NCBI GenBank assembly: GCA_031216915.1
Contig: CM062296.1
Location: 797,203,608 to 797,267,607 of the forward strand
Source: Pictodentalium vernedei
Lineage: Eukaryota > Mollusca > Scaphopoda > Dentaliida > Dentaliidae
Direction of reading: 5' to 3'
DNA length: 64,000 nucleotides
A program made the translations under genes and the position numbers. The notes beneath the pieces are model-generated. The model saw only the letters and a program-made list of their open reading frames with translations. It made no database searches and was not told the DNA's origin. The first letter of the stretch is position 1; each line of letters begins with the position of its first letter. This document shows positions 52,056 through 62,280 of the stretch, in pieces.

Positions 52056-52439
52056 TATTTCCAGGTTTGCTATGGTTGGCAGCATAGGTATAAGTGGATG
52101 AATAAACTTGCCTTTATACTAGTGTTAAGACATATCATATATTCATCGATGCTGAAGTGATCTTAACCCCAAACAGTCTATTTCCAACTGCAGAACAGGT
52201 GCCCTTAACATGCCTCATGAGTAGTCCTGCTGACAATAGAAAAATTACCTGGGGAGTGATTTCTAGTCAAGTCTTGGCTGCCTGTTATTAACAGGCAGCC
52301 AAGACCCAACTAGAAATCACTGCAAAGCTGTTAGACATAGAGACTGTGGAATTGTGGGAATTCAAGATCCCTGTCCAGGCTCATAAGGGTTAAACACCAA
52401 TAAGGCTCGACAGAGAATATCTTCTGTTTCTCAGACCAT
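52056..52439. other. Unassigned sequence with a hairpin
   Basis: Hairpin at about 52261-52318: GATTTCTAGTCAAGTCTTGG and CTGCCTGTTAATAACAGGCAG, then CCAAGACCCAACTAGAAATC. No gene recognised. Confidence 0.45.
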
Positions 52440-52725
52440 TTTTTAGCTCAACTTTGGCGAAGCCAAATTTGAGCTTATGCCATGTCCAGTCCGTCTGTCC
52501 GTCAACAATTCAATAGGCTCGGGCTAGAGGCCGTATTTATGAACCGATCTTTACGAAACTTCTTGGGTACCTTTGTTATGAACGTGGGACAAGAACGAGT
52601 GTTTTTGGGTCCGATCTGAAATTCAAGTTGGTCGCAGACGGTCATTTTGTACAGACTTAGGTGCAATCAGATTTTTGTGCAGAACTTCCATATGAAAGCG
52701 CTGATTTGAATAATTTTTTTGTATG
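52440..52725 (+). repeat. Satellite-carrier-like 5' end, diverged
   Basis: After a T-run, AGCTCAACTTTGGCGAAGCC and AAATTTGAGCT form the terminal hairpin, then CAGTCCGTCTGTCCGTC. Same design as 37436 but with different text inside. Cut by the SINE at 52731. Confidence 0.55.
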
Positions 52726-52730
52726 AATGT

Positions 52731-53052
52731 TTACGGGTGGAGGAAGCCGGAGTACCCGGAGAGAACCACCGAGCAACGACAAGCAGCTGCCAGCACCCCA
52801 ACATCGTAACTCTGCACTTCAGCACAGGCAGGGTTAGATTGTTTGAAGACATGCGCACCATCGACGTTCAGTACGCCTCAGTACACGGCATCATCAAGCC
52901 CGCATGTAGACAATCGGAGTTAAGTGTCTTGCCCAAGGACACAACGCGGGAATCCGAGTCGATCACTCAGACGCTCTCCCATCTGAGGAATAACCGGGCT
53001 CGATGTTTCTTAACTTTGGTGATCTGACGAGAACCAACGCCACCATGCCCCC
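52731..53052 (-). mobile_element. SINE with 5S rRNA-derived head
   Basis: The minus-strand head reads CTCGTCAGATCACCAAAGTT, AAGAAACATCGAGCCCGGTT and ATTCCTCAGATGGGAGAGCG. It aligns without gaps over about 66 bp to the 3' half of animal 5S rRNA (CTCGTCTGATCTCGGAAGCT..., GATGGGAGACCGCCTGG), including the internal promoter boxes. The following body, GTTGTGTCCTTGGGCAAGAC onward, is the body of the tRNA-headed SINEs at 13989 and 48616. The 3' tail is missing. A true 5S gene is excluded by divergence and the fused body. Confidence 0.8.
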
Positions 53053-53981
53053 AATAAAACATATAAAAAATATTTGTGTTTGAATATGTAATATAAGCAA
53101 GGAAAGTGTTGGCTTTTGCTCTGGTATCCTCATTTTTTGAAAACCCCGATAGTGGCTTCAAGCACTCAACCAATTAAGAAGTCTTGACAGCAGGATCATA
53201 TTAGAATTTTAAGCTGCGATAACATTTGGCTCAGCCATTGTCACTGAGTACCATTCAGGAGAAAATAGGAATTGAGGTTAAATCTTTAAAACATCGGAAA
53301 ATAATAACAAAACAAATGACCACAAAGTAACAACGTGCAATTTGATTTAGAACATCATAAGACGTACAAAATATTAAAGGGTTAAACACCAACTAAAAAA
53401 TCATGTCAGAATGACAATCTAGGCCTGCCTTTGAACATCAAACTGTACATAATTAAAGATAGTAAAGATCTACCTATTTTTGCATGGTTGATGTTATTCA
53501 TAATCCGTCAGCAAACCAAAAATAAAATTTGGAACAAACAAATACAGTCTTCTTTTTACAAGTTCATAACAGTGAAAAAATCCACTTTGAATCAAACTTG
53601 TTTCATTATTTAACTGAACTAAGTATTTTGCTGCATACAATACAAAACTCGCAAATATTTCCTGGAGTCAAAATAGTCATTTTTGCATAACCTGTTCTCA
53701 AATCCCTCTGGTACAGCCCTTGAAGTCTAAACTTCAATTCAAAGGCCGTAATATAATTTGATATGGTTCATCTTATAGCTATAGACCATACACACCAAAA
53801 AATTTTATATTCAGTTTTGTAAATAATACACATTAGTCTGCAATGATGATCTTCCTTTTAGCTGAGTATTTTGAAGCAAGAAAAAATAACCTCTAAGAAG
53901 TACTGAGCAGACTACAGTAAGGTTTAATTGGTATTTGTTCCTGTGGGAATACTGAGAAGAAGAGGACTGCCTATTGACTGC

Positions 53982-54262
53982 TTCAACCCTACACTTAACA
54001 ATTCAGCTGCATCTGTCTAATATTCAGATCGGGCAGTTGGGAAAAAAAAATGTTTTTTTAAATGTATACAAAACCATATCGTGACTTTTCATCAGAACGA
54101 GGTCAACCTTGACAAAACCATATCATGTGCCCCATCGTTGGAACAAGCATAACAAACTCGTTCCAACGAGGGGTCACATGATATGATTTTGTTGACATGT
54201 TTTGAAAAAAAAAAATTTTAAATATTCAATTTTGTTACCCTGTGTGTTGGGTAAAGGGTTAA
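53982..54262 (+). mobile_element. TTAA-type MITE, subfamily P3, within duplication copy 2
   Basis: Same element as at 49965. Here the right end is better kept (GTGTTGGGTAAAGGGTTAA) and the hairpin GTTGGAACAAGCATAACAAA / CTCGTTCCAACGAGGGGTCA is clearer. Confidence 0.7.
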
Positions 54263-54283
54263 ACAAGTTTTGTTCAGCAGGTA

Positions 54284-54597
54284 CAGTTAAAATTAGAAGT
54301 CCTGTCATGAAATGCGCACAAATAGCACGTTGATATGCGCGTTAATGTGCGCGTTATAGCCCAAGTAAAGCTATCAAATTCTGTACATATGGCCTGTGCA
54401 CAAGCAATGTTTCAGCCAATGGACCTCCGGGTAACCCAGAGGTCCATTGGCAGAAACATTGCATGTGTTTGCTATGAGTAACCAAGAGAACCTGCCATGC
54501 TTTGGAAGCCATTCGATATGGCAATTGCGCGCAATTCCAACGTGCAATTAAGCCTAGATAAGCGCACTATTCGTGACAGGACTTCTAGTTTTAACTG
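54284..54597 (+). mobile_element. MITE-1, copy F (314 bp) with known empty site
   Basis: Flanks read CAGCAGGTA / TAAAATAGTA. Duplication copy 1 has CTGCAGGTAAAATAGTA without insertion, which shows a TA target duplication. Confidence 0.95.
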
Positions 54598-54719
54598 TAA
54601 AATAGTATTGTACGACCTATCAACTGTTGCCTGAGGTGTAAGGCACAACATAAGTGATTACTCCCAACTCCTAGTGTAACAGGCATTTCGCTATGATGGG
54701 ATAGGCTCTAGGCATTACT

Positions 54720-54765
54720 TTAACCCTTTACCCAACGATATCAAAATTTATTACTTTAAATAACA
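54720..54765 (+). mobile_element. TTAA-type MITE, subfamily P2, left end only
   Basis: TTAACCCTTTACCCAACGAT and ATCAAAATTTATTAC, then cut by the carrier repeat starting TTTTTAGCTCAAC. Confidence 0.75.
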
Positions 54766-54890
54766 TTTTTAGCTCAACTTGACAAAGTCAAGCTGAGCTA
54801 TTGCCATCACTTCTCGTCCGTCGGCATACGTATGTACATACGTTAGTACATTAGTACGTACGTCCACAATTTCTTTGGCACACCTCACAA
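54766..54890 (+). mobile_element. Satellite-carrier repeat, 5' end before the gap
   Basis: Matches 37436-37570 closely: hairpin AGCTCAACTTGAC / GTCAAGCTGAGCT, CATCACTTCTCGTCCGTCGG, ACGT simple repeat and CCACAATTTCTTTGGCACAC. The 169-bp array should follow but the assembly gap begins here. Confidence 0.85.
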
Positions 54891-54990
54891 NNNNNNNNNN
54901 NNNNNNNNNNNNNNNNNNNNNNNNNNNNNNNNNNNNNNNNNNNNNNNNNNNNNNNNNNNNNNNNNNNNNNNNNNNNNNNNNNNNNNNNNN
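54891..54990. other. Assembly gap (100 N)
   Basis: Exactly 100 N. The left side is the start of a tandem-array carrier, the right side is mid-way into a pogo-like MITE. The true length is unknown and probably larger. Confidence 0.98.
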
Positions 54991-55363
54991 TTCCCCACAC
55001 AAAACCATTTACCATACCTCCAGCACAAATTTAACCTGTTAATTGAATATAGGTTAAATAGTAAACTCCTGTTAATTGAATAAAAACTCTTGTAACCTGT
55101 CGAGAAATTACCTCAAGTCTCCATAGTTTTTCTTTGTTTAAAGACCTATTTGGCATCAGTACATCCAAAACAGACTTTTAATCTATTATATCTAGTTTGA
55201 CAGAGCTCATGGAGCTCTGTCAAACAAGATATAATAGAATAAAATGCTTAGTGTATCTCCAGAATACAGGAAAGTGACATAATCCCTGTTAAATGAATAC
55301 TCCTGTTAACTGAATAATTTTCATTGGCAAAAGTAGCTATTCAAATTAACAGTAGTACCAAGG
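54991..55363. mobile_element. pogo/Tigger-like MITE, second copy (left end in the gap)
   Basis: Matches 26248-27120 without the hAT-like insertion: CCATTTACCATACCTCCAGC runs straight into ACAAATTTAACCTGTTAATT. The same ATG-loop hairpin lies at 55188-55238. The right end is decayed (CTATTCAAATTAACAG). Confidence 0.85.
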
Positions 55364-56034
55364 GGGAATTCACACCAGGAAAATACAGAGTAGTTGCTCT
55401 TGTTCATTCTACCACTGCCAATGAGCTCAACGGTGGACATTCTGTTACAAACACAAATCATATCTACGGTAATTTTGTGACCTGTTCCAAACACACCTTT
55501 ACCTTTAACTGGTAAAGTGCTGGAAGCCCATATTTTGGGCCATTACTCTGAAGTGTCAGAGTACCAGCACTTAAAGGCTTCATATTTTGTGGATGTTGTC
55601 CATACCACCTTTGAAGTGAAATTATTTAGTCTGTTAGGATGTGCCTTGTTACAATTTATGGGAGAGTGCCTATTGGCAGTCTCCGTAAATTGTAACTAGG
55701 CAAACGTATGTGAACAAATTTTGATGATCAAAATGAATTCAGGACTCTACCAGTTAAAGGTCTATTTCACATATTTTTGATCTCAAAGCATATGCCTTTA
55801 CCATGCCATCTTTTGGATCAGTGTTTACAATTGGCAAATCACCTGGGAAGTGATTTCTAGTGATTTCATGTTAAGGTGGACATGTAAAGGTTGTAATCAT
55901 ACCGGAATTCAGGTCACTTGCTTTCAGGTTTACAGAACTGAAAAAAAAATCAGTCACTTCTTTCATGAAAATGAACCCTTCAACTGCTAAAAAGGTCTTT
56001 AAACCCTACAAAAGCAAAGAAATGTTTTGGAATA
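55364..56034. other. Unassigned sequence with hairpins
   Basis: A hairpin near 55515-55575 pairs AGTGCTGG with CCAGCACT around CAGAGT-like text. Another at about 55649-55697 pairs GTTACAATTTATGGGAGA with TCTCCGTAAATTGTAAC and recalls the hairpin at 49005. No gene recognised. Confidence 0.4.
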
Positions 56035-56510
56035 TTGAACTTGACCGAGATCCTCTCATTATGTATGCCTACGGTAAGTTTCATGAAAATCCGATTACAT
56101 TTGTTTAAGTTATTTTTTTCACAAATTCATTATCAGACAACCACCAAATTTCCAACAAGAAGGAGAAAAACTTCTACAAAATCGAAGGAAATTTGTGGAG
56201 TGTCGAACTTGACCAAGATCTTCTCTCAATGTATCCTCACAGCAAGTTTCATGAAAATCAGATTACATTTCTTCAACTTATTTATTCACAAAGTCATTAT
56301 CACACAAACACTGAATTTCCAACCAAAAAGGGCCATAGCCCCTACAAAAAGCTATCCAAATTTGATTAATGTCAAATTTGAGCAAGATCTCAAAATGTAT
56401 GCCTGTAGCAAGCTTTGTGAAAATTGGATTTTACAAGCTCATCTGACTGAATGTCAGTGGGAGCTATTGCCATCACTTTGCGGCCATCATGCATTACTTT
56501 TGAAACTTGT
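56035..56510 (+). repeat. Degenerate tandem repeat, about 160-180-bp units
   Basis: Three units with AACTTGACCRAGATCYTCTC, then CAGCAAGTTTCATGAAAATC and GATTACATTT. The 165-codon open frame across it (56035-56532) simply follows the units. The right end, CAGTGGGAGCTATTGCCATC, echoes the carrier repeats. Confidence 0.6.
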
Positions 56511-57678
56511 TAGCTCACCAAAGGGAGCTTAACTTACCATTTGCTGTCTGTCGTTGTCCGTTATCAACTTTACATTATTGCCTTCTCCTCACAAACTACT
56601 GGAACAAATTGAACCAAATTTGGTGTGCATGTTCCTTATCATATGTCAATTCAAGTTTGTTCAAATAAACTTGCCGCACCCACAAGGGGCATAACTCTTA
56701 TAGCACCCAGATCTGCCAGTCAGAATCTTTTCATATTTGTTATACAACATCTATGGGGGGGGGGGGGGGGGGGGGTGGGGGGGGGTGGGGGTCAGATTCA
56801 AGTTTGTTCGAGTCGCTGTTTTATTATTTGGGCTCCCTAATGGAGCCCAAATTTCAACTTAGTTCAATATGTGTAAAGATTCTTCTTCAGATTCACCAAT
56901 CAGAATCCTCTCATATTTGGTACACATCATCTCTAGAGCAGCCAGATTCAAATTTGTTCAAAACAAGTTCCTCAGTTAATATTTGGGCTCCCTATGATCT
57001 ATGGGCCCCCGAATTTTAAATTGGTGCCGTACGAGGAAATTTCTTTAAAAATCTTCTTCTTCAGATCCACCAGTCAGAATCCTCTCCTATTTGGTTTCCA
57101 TCATTTCTAGGGGGGCTAGATTCAAGTTTGTTCAAATTGAGTTCCTCGGTTAATATTGGGGCTCACTATGGGAGCCCAAATTTTAACTTAGTGCAAGTTG
57201 AGGAAATTTCTTTAAAAATAATTTTGGCCAGAAAATTTGGGGTCCGGTTCGTTTTGGAACAAAATTTGGAATTTTTTTTTTTTTCATTTTTTTATGCATT
57301 TTGTTCAATTCTGTGACGGAAAAAAAAAAAAAATTTAGCCTGAAGATTTTGGGTTCCGATTCAGACTCCGAAGAAATTTTTGGGGGGAATTTTTATGCGT
57401 TTTGTTCAAATTTGAGACAAAAAAAAAATAATTAGTGCCCGAAAATTGTGGGTGCAGTTCCGACTTGTTTTTAAAATCTTCTTTAGACCCTGTAGGAGGG
57501 CAAGTTAAGTTAAGGTTTGTTCAAATCCATTCCTTAATGTTTTTCCATAAAATTTGCATCTCATGACTTCATTCCTTTGTAGTGTTGATGAACAATATCT
57601 ACCTGAATGTGACCCCAAATACTTCTTTGAACCACTTTGGCAGGTGAGCGATTAAGGCCCCTGGGCTCTTGTCTTTTT
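56511..57678 (+). mobile_element. AGCTCACC...GGTGAGC repeat with tandem interior
   Basis: Begins TTAGCTCACCAAAGGGAGCT followed by CTGTCTGTCGTTGTCCG, and ends CAGGTGAGCGATTAAGGCCC and CTGGGCTCTTGTC. Inside are three to four units of about 180 bp with CAGATTCAAGTTTGTTCAAA and the hairpin TTTGGGCTCCCT / AGGGAGCCCAAA. A run of 21 G lies at 56755-56775. This repeat type is common in molluscan and other lophotrochozoan DNA, to my knowledge. Confidence 0.7.
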
Positions 57679-58740
57679 CATAACCACTGGGTCAATTCAA
57701 ACATATATTGCACAGAACATCTTTGGAGAATACCCTTTCTACTTTGTACAATTGAAGCTTCAGCCATCTTTGGCTGGGGTTAATGTCCAAAAAGCCAAAA
57801 AATCTGCAAAAAACTTCTCATGAACCACCAGTGAGAATGCTTTGATATTTGGTATGGAACTTTCTTTGGTGGTGAAGATTAAACTTGTTCATGGCAAGGT
57901 CAATATTTGGGCTCCCTGTGAGAACATGCCCATTGTAGGCTCCACCCACAATTTCTGTTTCGAGAACCGATGGGCTGATTTGAATCAAATTTGGCATGTA
58001 GAACAATTGGGTCACAAGTACTTGATTGCTGCTCAGAAATTTTTTTTCACCATCCCGTGGGAATCTCAGGATCTAATAATAGAAAGAAAATTCAAATGCC
58101 TGTATTTCAAAACCTGCACAGACCAGAATATTGTTTTTTGGTATGCAGCATCCTTAAGACCAGTGGAATCAGACAGACCAAAAAAATTGCTATCGGTTTC
58201 GTCAATGGGTGCCATATGGGATGCCTCTTTTAACGCTGTTGGCAATAGGAAAATGCTAAGTCATCTTTCTTGTGCTCTTTCAACTTAGTATTTTCCATCA
58301 AAACCTTTGGGCCAAATCTAAACTAATTCGGTACAAAGCATCTTGGTGAGTTTTTTCCCCAAAAGTTGCTACTCACCTAGGGGCTGGGGTTAATGCCCCA
58401 GAAGCCTAAAATGCTTTAAAAATCAGGTTCTCATAAACCACAAGCAATTATGATTAGACTTCTGGAATGGAACTTACTTTAGTGATGCTGATTCAAGTTT
58501 GTTCAAAGGAACTCAGTAAGTTAATATTTGGGCTCCCTGTGTGAGAGTGCCCATTTTTGGCCTCACCCAGAATTTCTATTCCAGAACCATTGAGCTGATT
58601 TGAACCAAAGTTGTCATGTGGTGTAAATGGGTCATAAGTACTTGATTTATGCCTAAAAATTTTTTTCACAGCCCCTTGGGAATCAAAGAAGCTAAAAAAA
58701 GAAAAAAATCCAAATGCCCATATTTAACAAGGTGCAACTC
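57679..58740 (+). repeat. Degenerate tandem repeat, about 600-bp units
   Basis: Blocks such as TTGGGCTCCCTGTGAGA[A/G]..GCCCATT, CAGAACC[A/G]..GCTGATTTGAA and CAAGTACTTGATT occur at about 57908-58030 and 58525-58650. They look like older relatives of the 56511 element interior. Confidence 0.55.
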
Positions 58741-59318
58741 AACCGGTATCCCCCACCAAGAAGTGGTTTATTAAAAAGAGGACAAAGTTGTTGGGGGTCC
58801 ATCAGCATACAAAAGATATTTATACCATGCTCGCCAATGTTACTACCTGTGAAAAGCCAGTATGTTAAATTTTAGCTTTTAACCCCACTACCGGTTTAAA
58901 AAAATTTACAGCTATAGTCGGAAGGTCATCCAACTTGACCTTTGGCATGACGCAATTTGCCAACTTCGATACATTCACACTTCGCGATATGTTTCATTCA
59001 AACATACGACATTTTTCGGTACTATCTGCTACGTGTAAATGACTCATTAAGTTTAAAATACCTACAATTGAATATTTAAAATAAATTTTAAGAATTGTTA
59101 ATAATAATTTGATTGAAAAAGCAAGGAAAATTCAATCAACTTTGACGATGTGTCTAGCTGTCAATCAAGCATTCACGTACAGCCGGAAGTACTGCCCACC
59201 GGCGCAGATGTAAACAAAACAAACCTGTGTGTTTGCGGTAGAAAGTGTCGTGTTTTCTCCATTTTAAGTGACAAAGTTGATTATTAATTAAGAGCATGGT
59301 ATAAATAAAATAAATAAG
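58741..59318. other. Unassigned sequence flanking a fold-back
   Basis: TTTATACCATGCTC near 58820 and GAGCATGGTATAAA near 59293 are complementary and about 470 bp apart, so this stretch may be one arm region of a larger fold-back whose core is at 59319. No gene recognised. Confidence 0.45.
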
Positions 59319-59438
59319 TACTAGGGCCGGTAATCAGATTTAAACCACTAGTAGAATAAGGGTTTTAACCACTCGGCAAGCCGAGTGGTTAAAACCCTTA
59401 TTCTACTAGTGGTTTAAATCTGATTACCGGCCCTAGTA
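59319..59438. repeat. Perfect inverted repeat, 59-bp arms, 2-nt spacer
   Basis: TACTAGGGCCGGTAATCAGA ... CCACTCGGC, spacer AA, GCCGAGTGG ... TCTGATTACCGGCCCTAGTA. I found no mismatch in the arms. Weaker pairing extends outward (ATAAATAAAATAAATAAG against CCTATTTATTCTATATAT). Confidence 0.9.
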
Positions 59439-59565
59439 CCTATTTATTCTATATATACACCGGTCCAAAATTGTTATGGAAAGACGGATGGATTGCACTT
59501 CTATATCCCCCACAAACTTTGTTTTGACAGGAAATAAAAAAAACTGCACAGACCAAAATATAGTT

Positions 59566-61027
59566 TTTAGCTCAACTTAACAAAGTCAAGATAAGCTATT
59601 GCACCACATGTGCAGAAGTCTGTCCGTCTGTTCACATTTTCTTTGGCACAGGCTACACCCCATAGTTCTTGTCCGATCATCATGAAATTTCATATGCAGG
59701 TTCGAGGTCATGTCTAGATGAGAATGTCCTCTTTCGGTCATGATCGGTCAACAGTGACAGCTGCGAGAGCCCAAAACCTGAAAACCTTTAGCACAGTCTG
59801 CAGGTCGTATTTATGAAGGGATTTCATTGTAACTTGGTAGGATGACTCTGTATGATGTCCAGATGAGAACGTCCCCTTTTGGTCGCGAGTGATCAACCGT
59901 GACAGCTGAGAGAGCCTGAAACCTGATTTCATATAATGTCTAGATGAGAACATCCCCTGATGAGAACCAACAGGGGATGTTCTCATCTAGACATTATATG
60001 AAATCATCCAACCAAGTTACAATGAATACCCCTTCATAAATACGATGACCTGTATACTGCGCAGTTCAAAGGTCAGCGGCAACATTTTTGACAGCGATGG
60101 AAGAAAATCAACAGCTCTCATATAGATGTCATCCCACACAAGCTCACCAAGCCTGCAAGTGATCCAATAATAAATGTGTCCTGCAGGGTGTGTCAAAGGG
60201 AAATATTGATGCTTAACTGCACTAAGTTTTTACTAAGTTCATCGAAGGTCATTGCCAGTGGCAACATTTTTTTTACGGTAATCGAAGAAAATCGAAAGCT
60301 CCCATACAGAGGAAACCTCAAACAAGCATACAAAGTTTCAAACCGATCTGATCATAAATCTGCCCTGTAGGGCATTCCAAAGGAATATATTGATGCCTGA
60401 CTAAACTAAGTTCAAAGATCGTTGCCAGCGGCAACATTTTTTGACGAACGGAAATGGAAGAAAATTGATAGTTCCTATCTAGAGGTCACCCCAAACAAGC
60501 ATGCCAGGTTTCAAAGCAATCCGTTCATAACTGTGCCCTGTAGGGTGTGCCGCAAGGAAATATTGAGGTCTGACTAAACTAAGTTCTAAGAACGTTGGCC
60601 GTGGCAACATTTTTTGATGGAAATAGAAGAAAATTGGTAGCTTCCATCTAGAGGTCACACCAAACAAGCATGCCAGGTTTCAAAGCAATCCAATCATAAA
60701 TGTGCCCTGTAGGGTGTGCCAAGGTGAAATATTTAGGTCTGACTAAATTAAGTTCTATGAACGTAGGCCGCGGCAACATTTTTTGACGGAAATGGAAGAA
60801 AATCGATAGCTCCCATCTAGAGGTCACCCCAAACAAGCATACCAAGTTTCAAAGCGATTTGATCATAAATGCGATCTGTGAGGTGTGCCAAAGGAAATTG
60901 TGGACGTACGTACTAATGTACGTATGTACTAACATACATACTAACATACATACTAACGAACATACGTACGCCAACGGGCGAGAAGTGATGGCAATAGCTC
61001 AGCTTGACTTTGTCAAGTTGAGCTAAA
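59566..61027. repeat. Satellite-carrier repeats in inverted arrangement
   Basis: Forward start TTTTTAGCTCAACTTAACAA with 175-bp-type units (as at 14365) runs to a hairpin apex at about 59968 (AGATGAGAACATCCCC / GGGGATGTTCTCATCT). From there the same kind of text continues in reverse and passes into reverse-orientation 169-bp-type units (60130-60890), the simple repeat and the terminal hairpin TCAGCTTGACTTTGTCAAGT, TGAGCTAAAAA at 61027. Confidence 0.75.
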
Positions 61028-61855
61028 AATCAATAGCTCACATCTGGAGGTCACCCCAAACAAACATGCTAGGTTTCAAAGCAATCTGATCATAAATGTG
61101 CCCTGTAGGGTGTGCCTGAGGAAAATATTGAGGTCTGACTAAACTAAGTTCTAAGAACATTGCCAGCAGCAACATTTTTGGACGGAAATGGAAGATCACC
61201 CCAAACAAGCACACCAAGTTTCAAAGCTATCAGGTCAAACATGTGCACTGCAGGGTGTGCCAAAGGGAAATATTGATGCATAACTGCAGTAAGTTCATCG
61301 AAGGTCATTGCCAGCGGCGACATTTTTGACAGAAATTGAAGAAAATCGATAGCTCCCATTTATAGGTAACCCCAAACAAGCATACCAAGCTTCAAACTGA
61401 TCTGATCATATATGTGCCCTGTAGGGCATGCCAAAGGAATATACTGATGCCTGACTAAACCAAGTTTAATAGTCATTGCCAGCGGCAACATTTTTTGACG
61501 GAAATGGAGGAAAATCGATAACTTCCATCTAGAGGTCACCCCAAATAAGCATACCAGGTTTCAGAGCAATCCGATCATAAATGCGCCCTATAATGTGTGC
61601 CAAAGAGAAATATTGAGGTCTGACTAAACCAAGTTAAAAGAACATTGTCAGCGGCAACATTTTTGGATGGAAATGGAAGAAAATTGATAGCTTTCATTTA
61701 GAGGTCACCCCAAACAAGCATACCAAGTTTCTGAGCAATCTGATCATAAATGCAACCTGTGCGGTGCCAAAGGAAATTGTGGACATATGTTCACCGACGG
61801 ATGAGAAGAGATGGCAATAGCTCAGCTTGACTTTTTCAAGTTGAGCTAAAAATTT
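61028..61855 (-). repeat. Satellite-carrier repeat, reverse copy
   Basis: Reverse-orientation 169-bp-type units, four to five copies, ending GCTCAGCTTGACTTTTTCAA and GTTGAGCTAAAAA at 61855. Older than the array at 37610, judging by divergence. The 3' terminus is absent, so it is partial or fused to its neighbour. Confidence 0.7.
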
Positions 61856-62280
61856 AAACGTTCATATTTACAAAACTGCAAAGACCAGAATACTGTTATT
61901 TGGTATGGAACTTCCTTTGGACCAGTAGAATCAGATGGATGAAAGAACAATTGCAATCGGTTTTATCATGAGATGCTGCAAGGGAATGACCATTTTATCA
62001 CTGTAATGTGAAAATGCCGAATCATCGTCTTTGGGTGCTCCATTAACTAAATCCTCTTCTTCAGAACTTTTGGACTAAATCTAAACTAATTTGATACAAA
62101 GCATCTTGGTGGAGTACACTCTTTTGAGTTTGTTTTTTCCCCAAAAGTTGCTATTGCCCTGGTAGTTGTGACTACATTTATAGGTCTTGTTAATTAATTT
62201 GTCTTGACTCAAGACAAATTAACAAGACCTATAAATGTGGTCAAGACGTGGTAAATTCTTAAAAAGCCATTATTTGTAAA
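61856..62280. other. Unassigned sequence with a hairpin
   Basis: Hairpin at about 62169-62233: ACATTTATAGGTCTTGTTAA ... TTAACAAGACCTATAAATGT. Part of the rest resembles 58130-58380 (GGTATGGAACTTCC, GATACAAAGCATCTTGGTG). Confidence 0.45.

Larger units (their letters stand above)
53068..54721 (+). repeat. Segmental duplication, copy 2
   Basis: Collinear with 49055-50372. It contains a 316-bp extra segment, MITE-1 copy F plus a TA, at 54284. About 120 bp of intervening text (54600-54660) differs between copies before they rejoin at CTCCTAGTGTAACAGGCATT. Confidence 0.85.

Noticed and set aside
52951..53050. A 5S rRNA gene
   Set aside because: Only the 3' half aligns, about three quarters identical, and it is joined to a SINE body. 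It is a SINE head.
54769..55008. An open frame across the N run
   Set aside because: It exists only because N cannot encode stops; the flanks are repeats.
55324..55515. A 63-codon plus-strand exon
   Set aside because: It starts inside the pogo-like MITE end and shows no recognisable domain or splice context.
56035..56532. A 165-residue protein gene
   Set aside because: The frame spans three degenerate tandem units, with repeated similar peptides (SFMKIRLHLFKL, SFMKIRLHFFNL). No domain.
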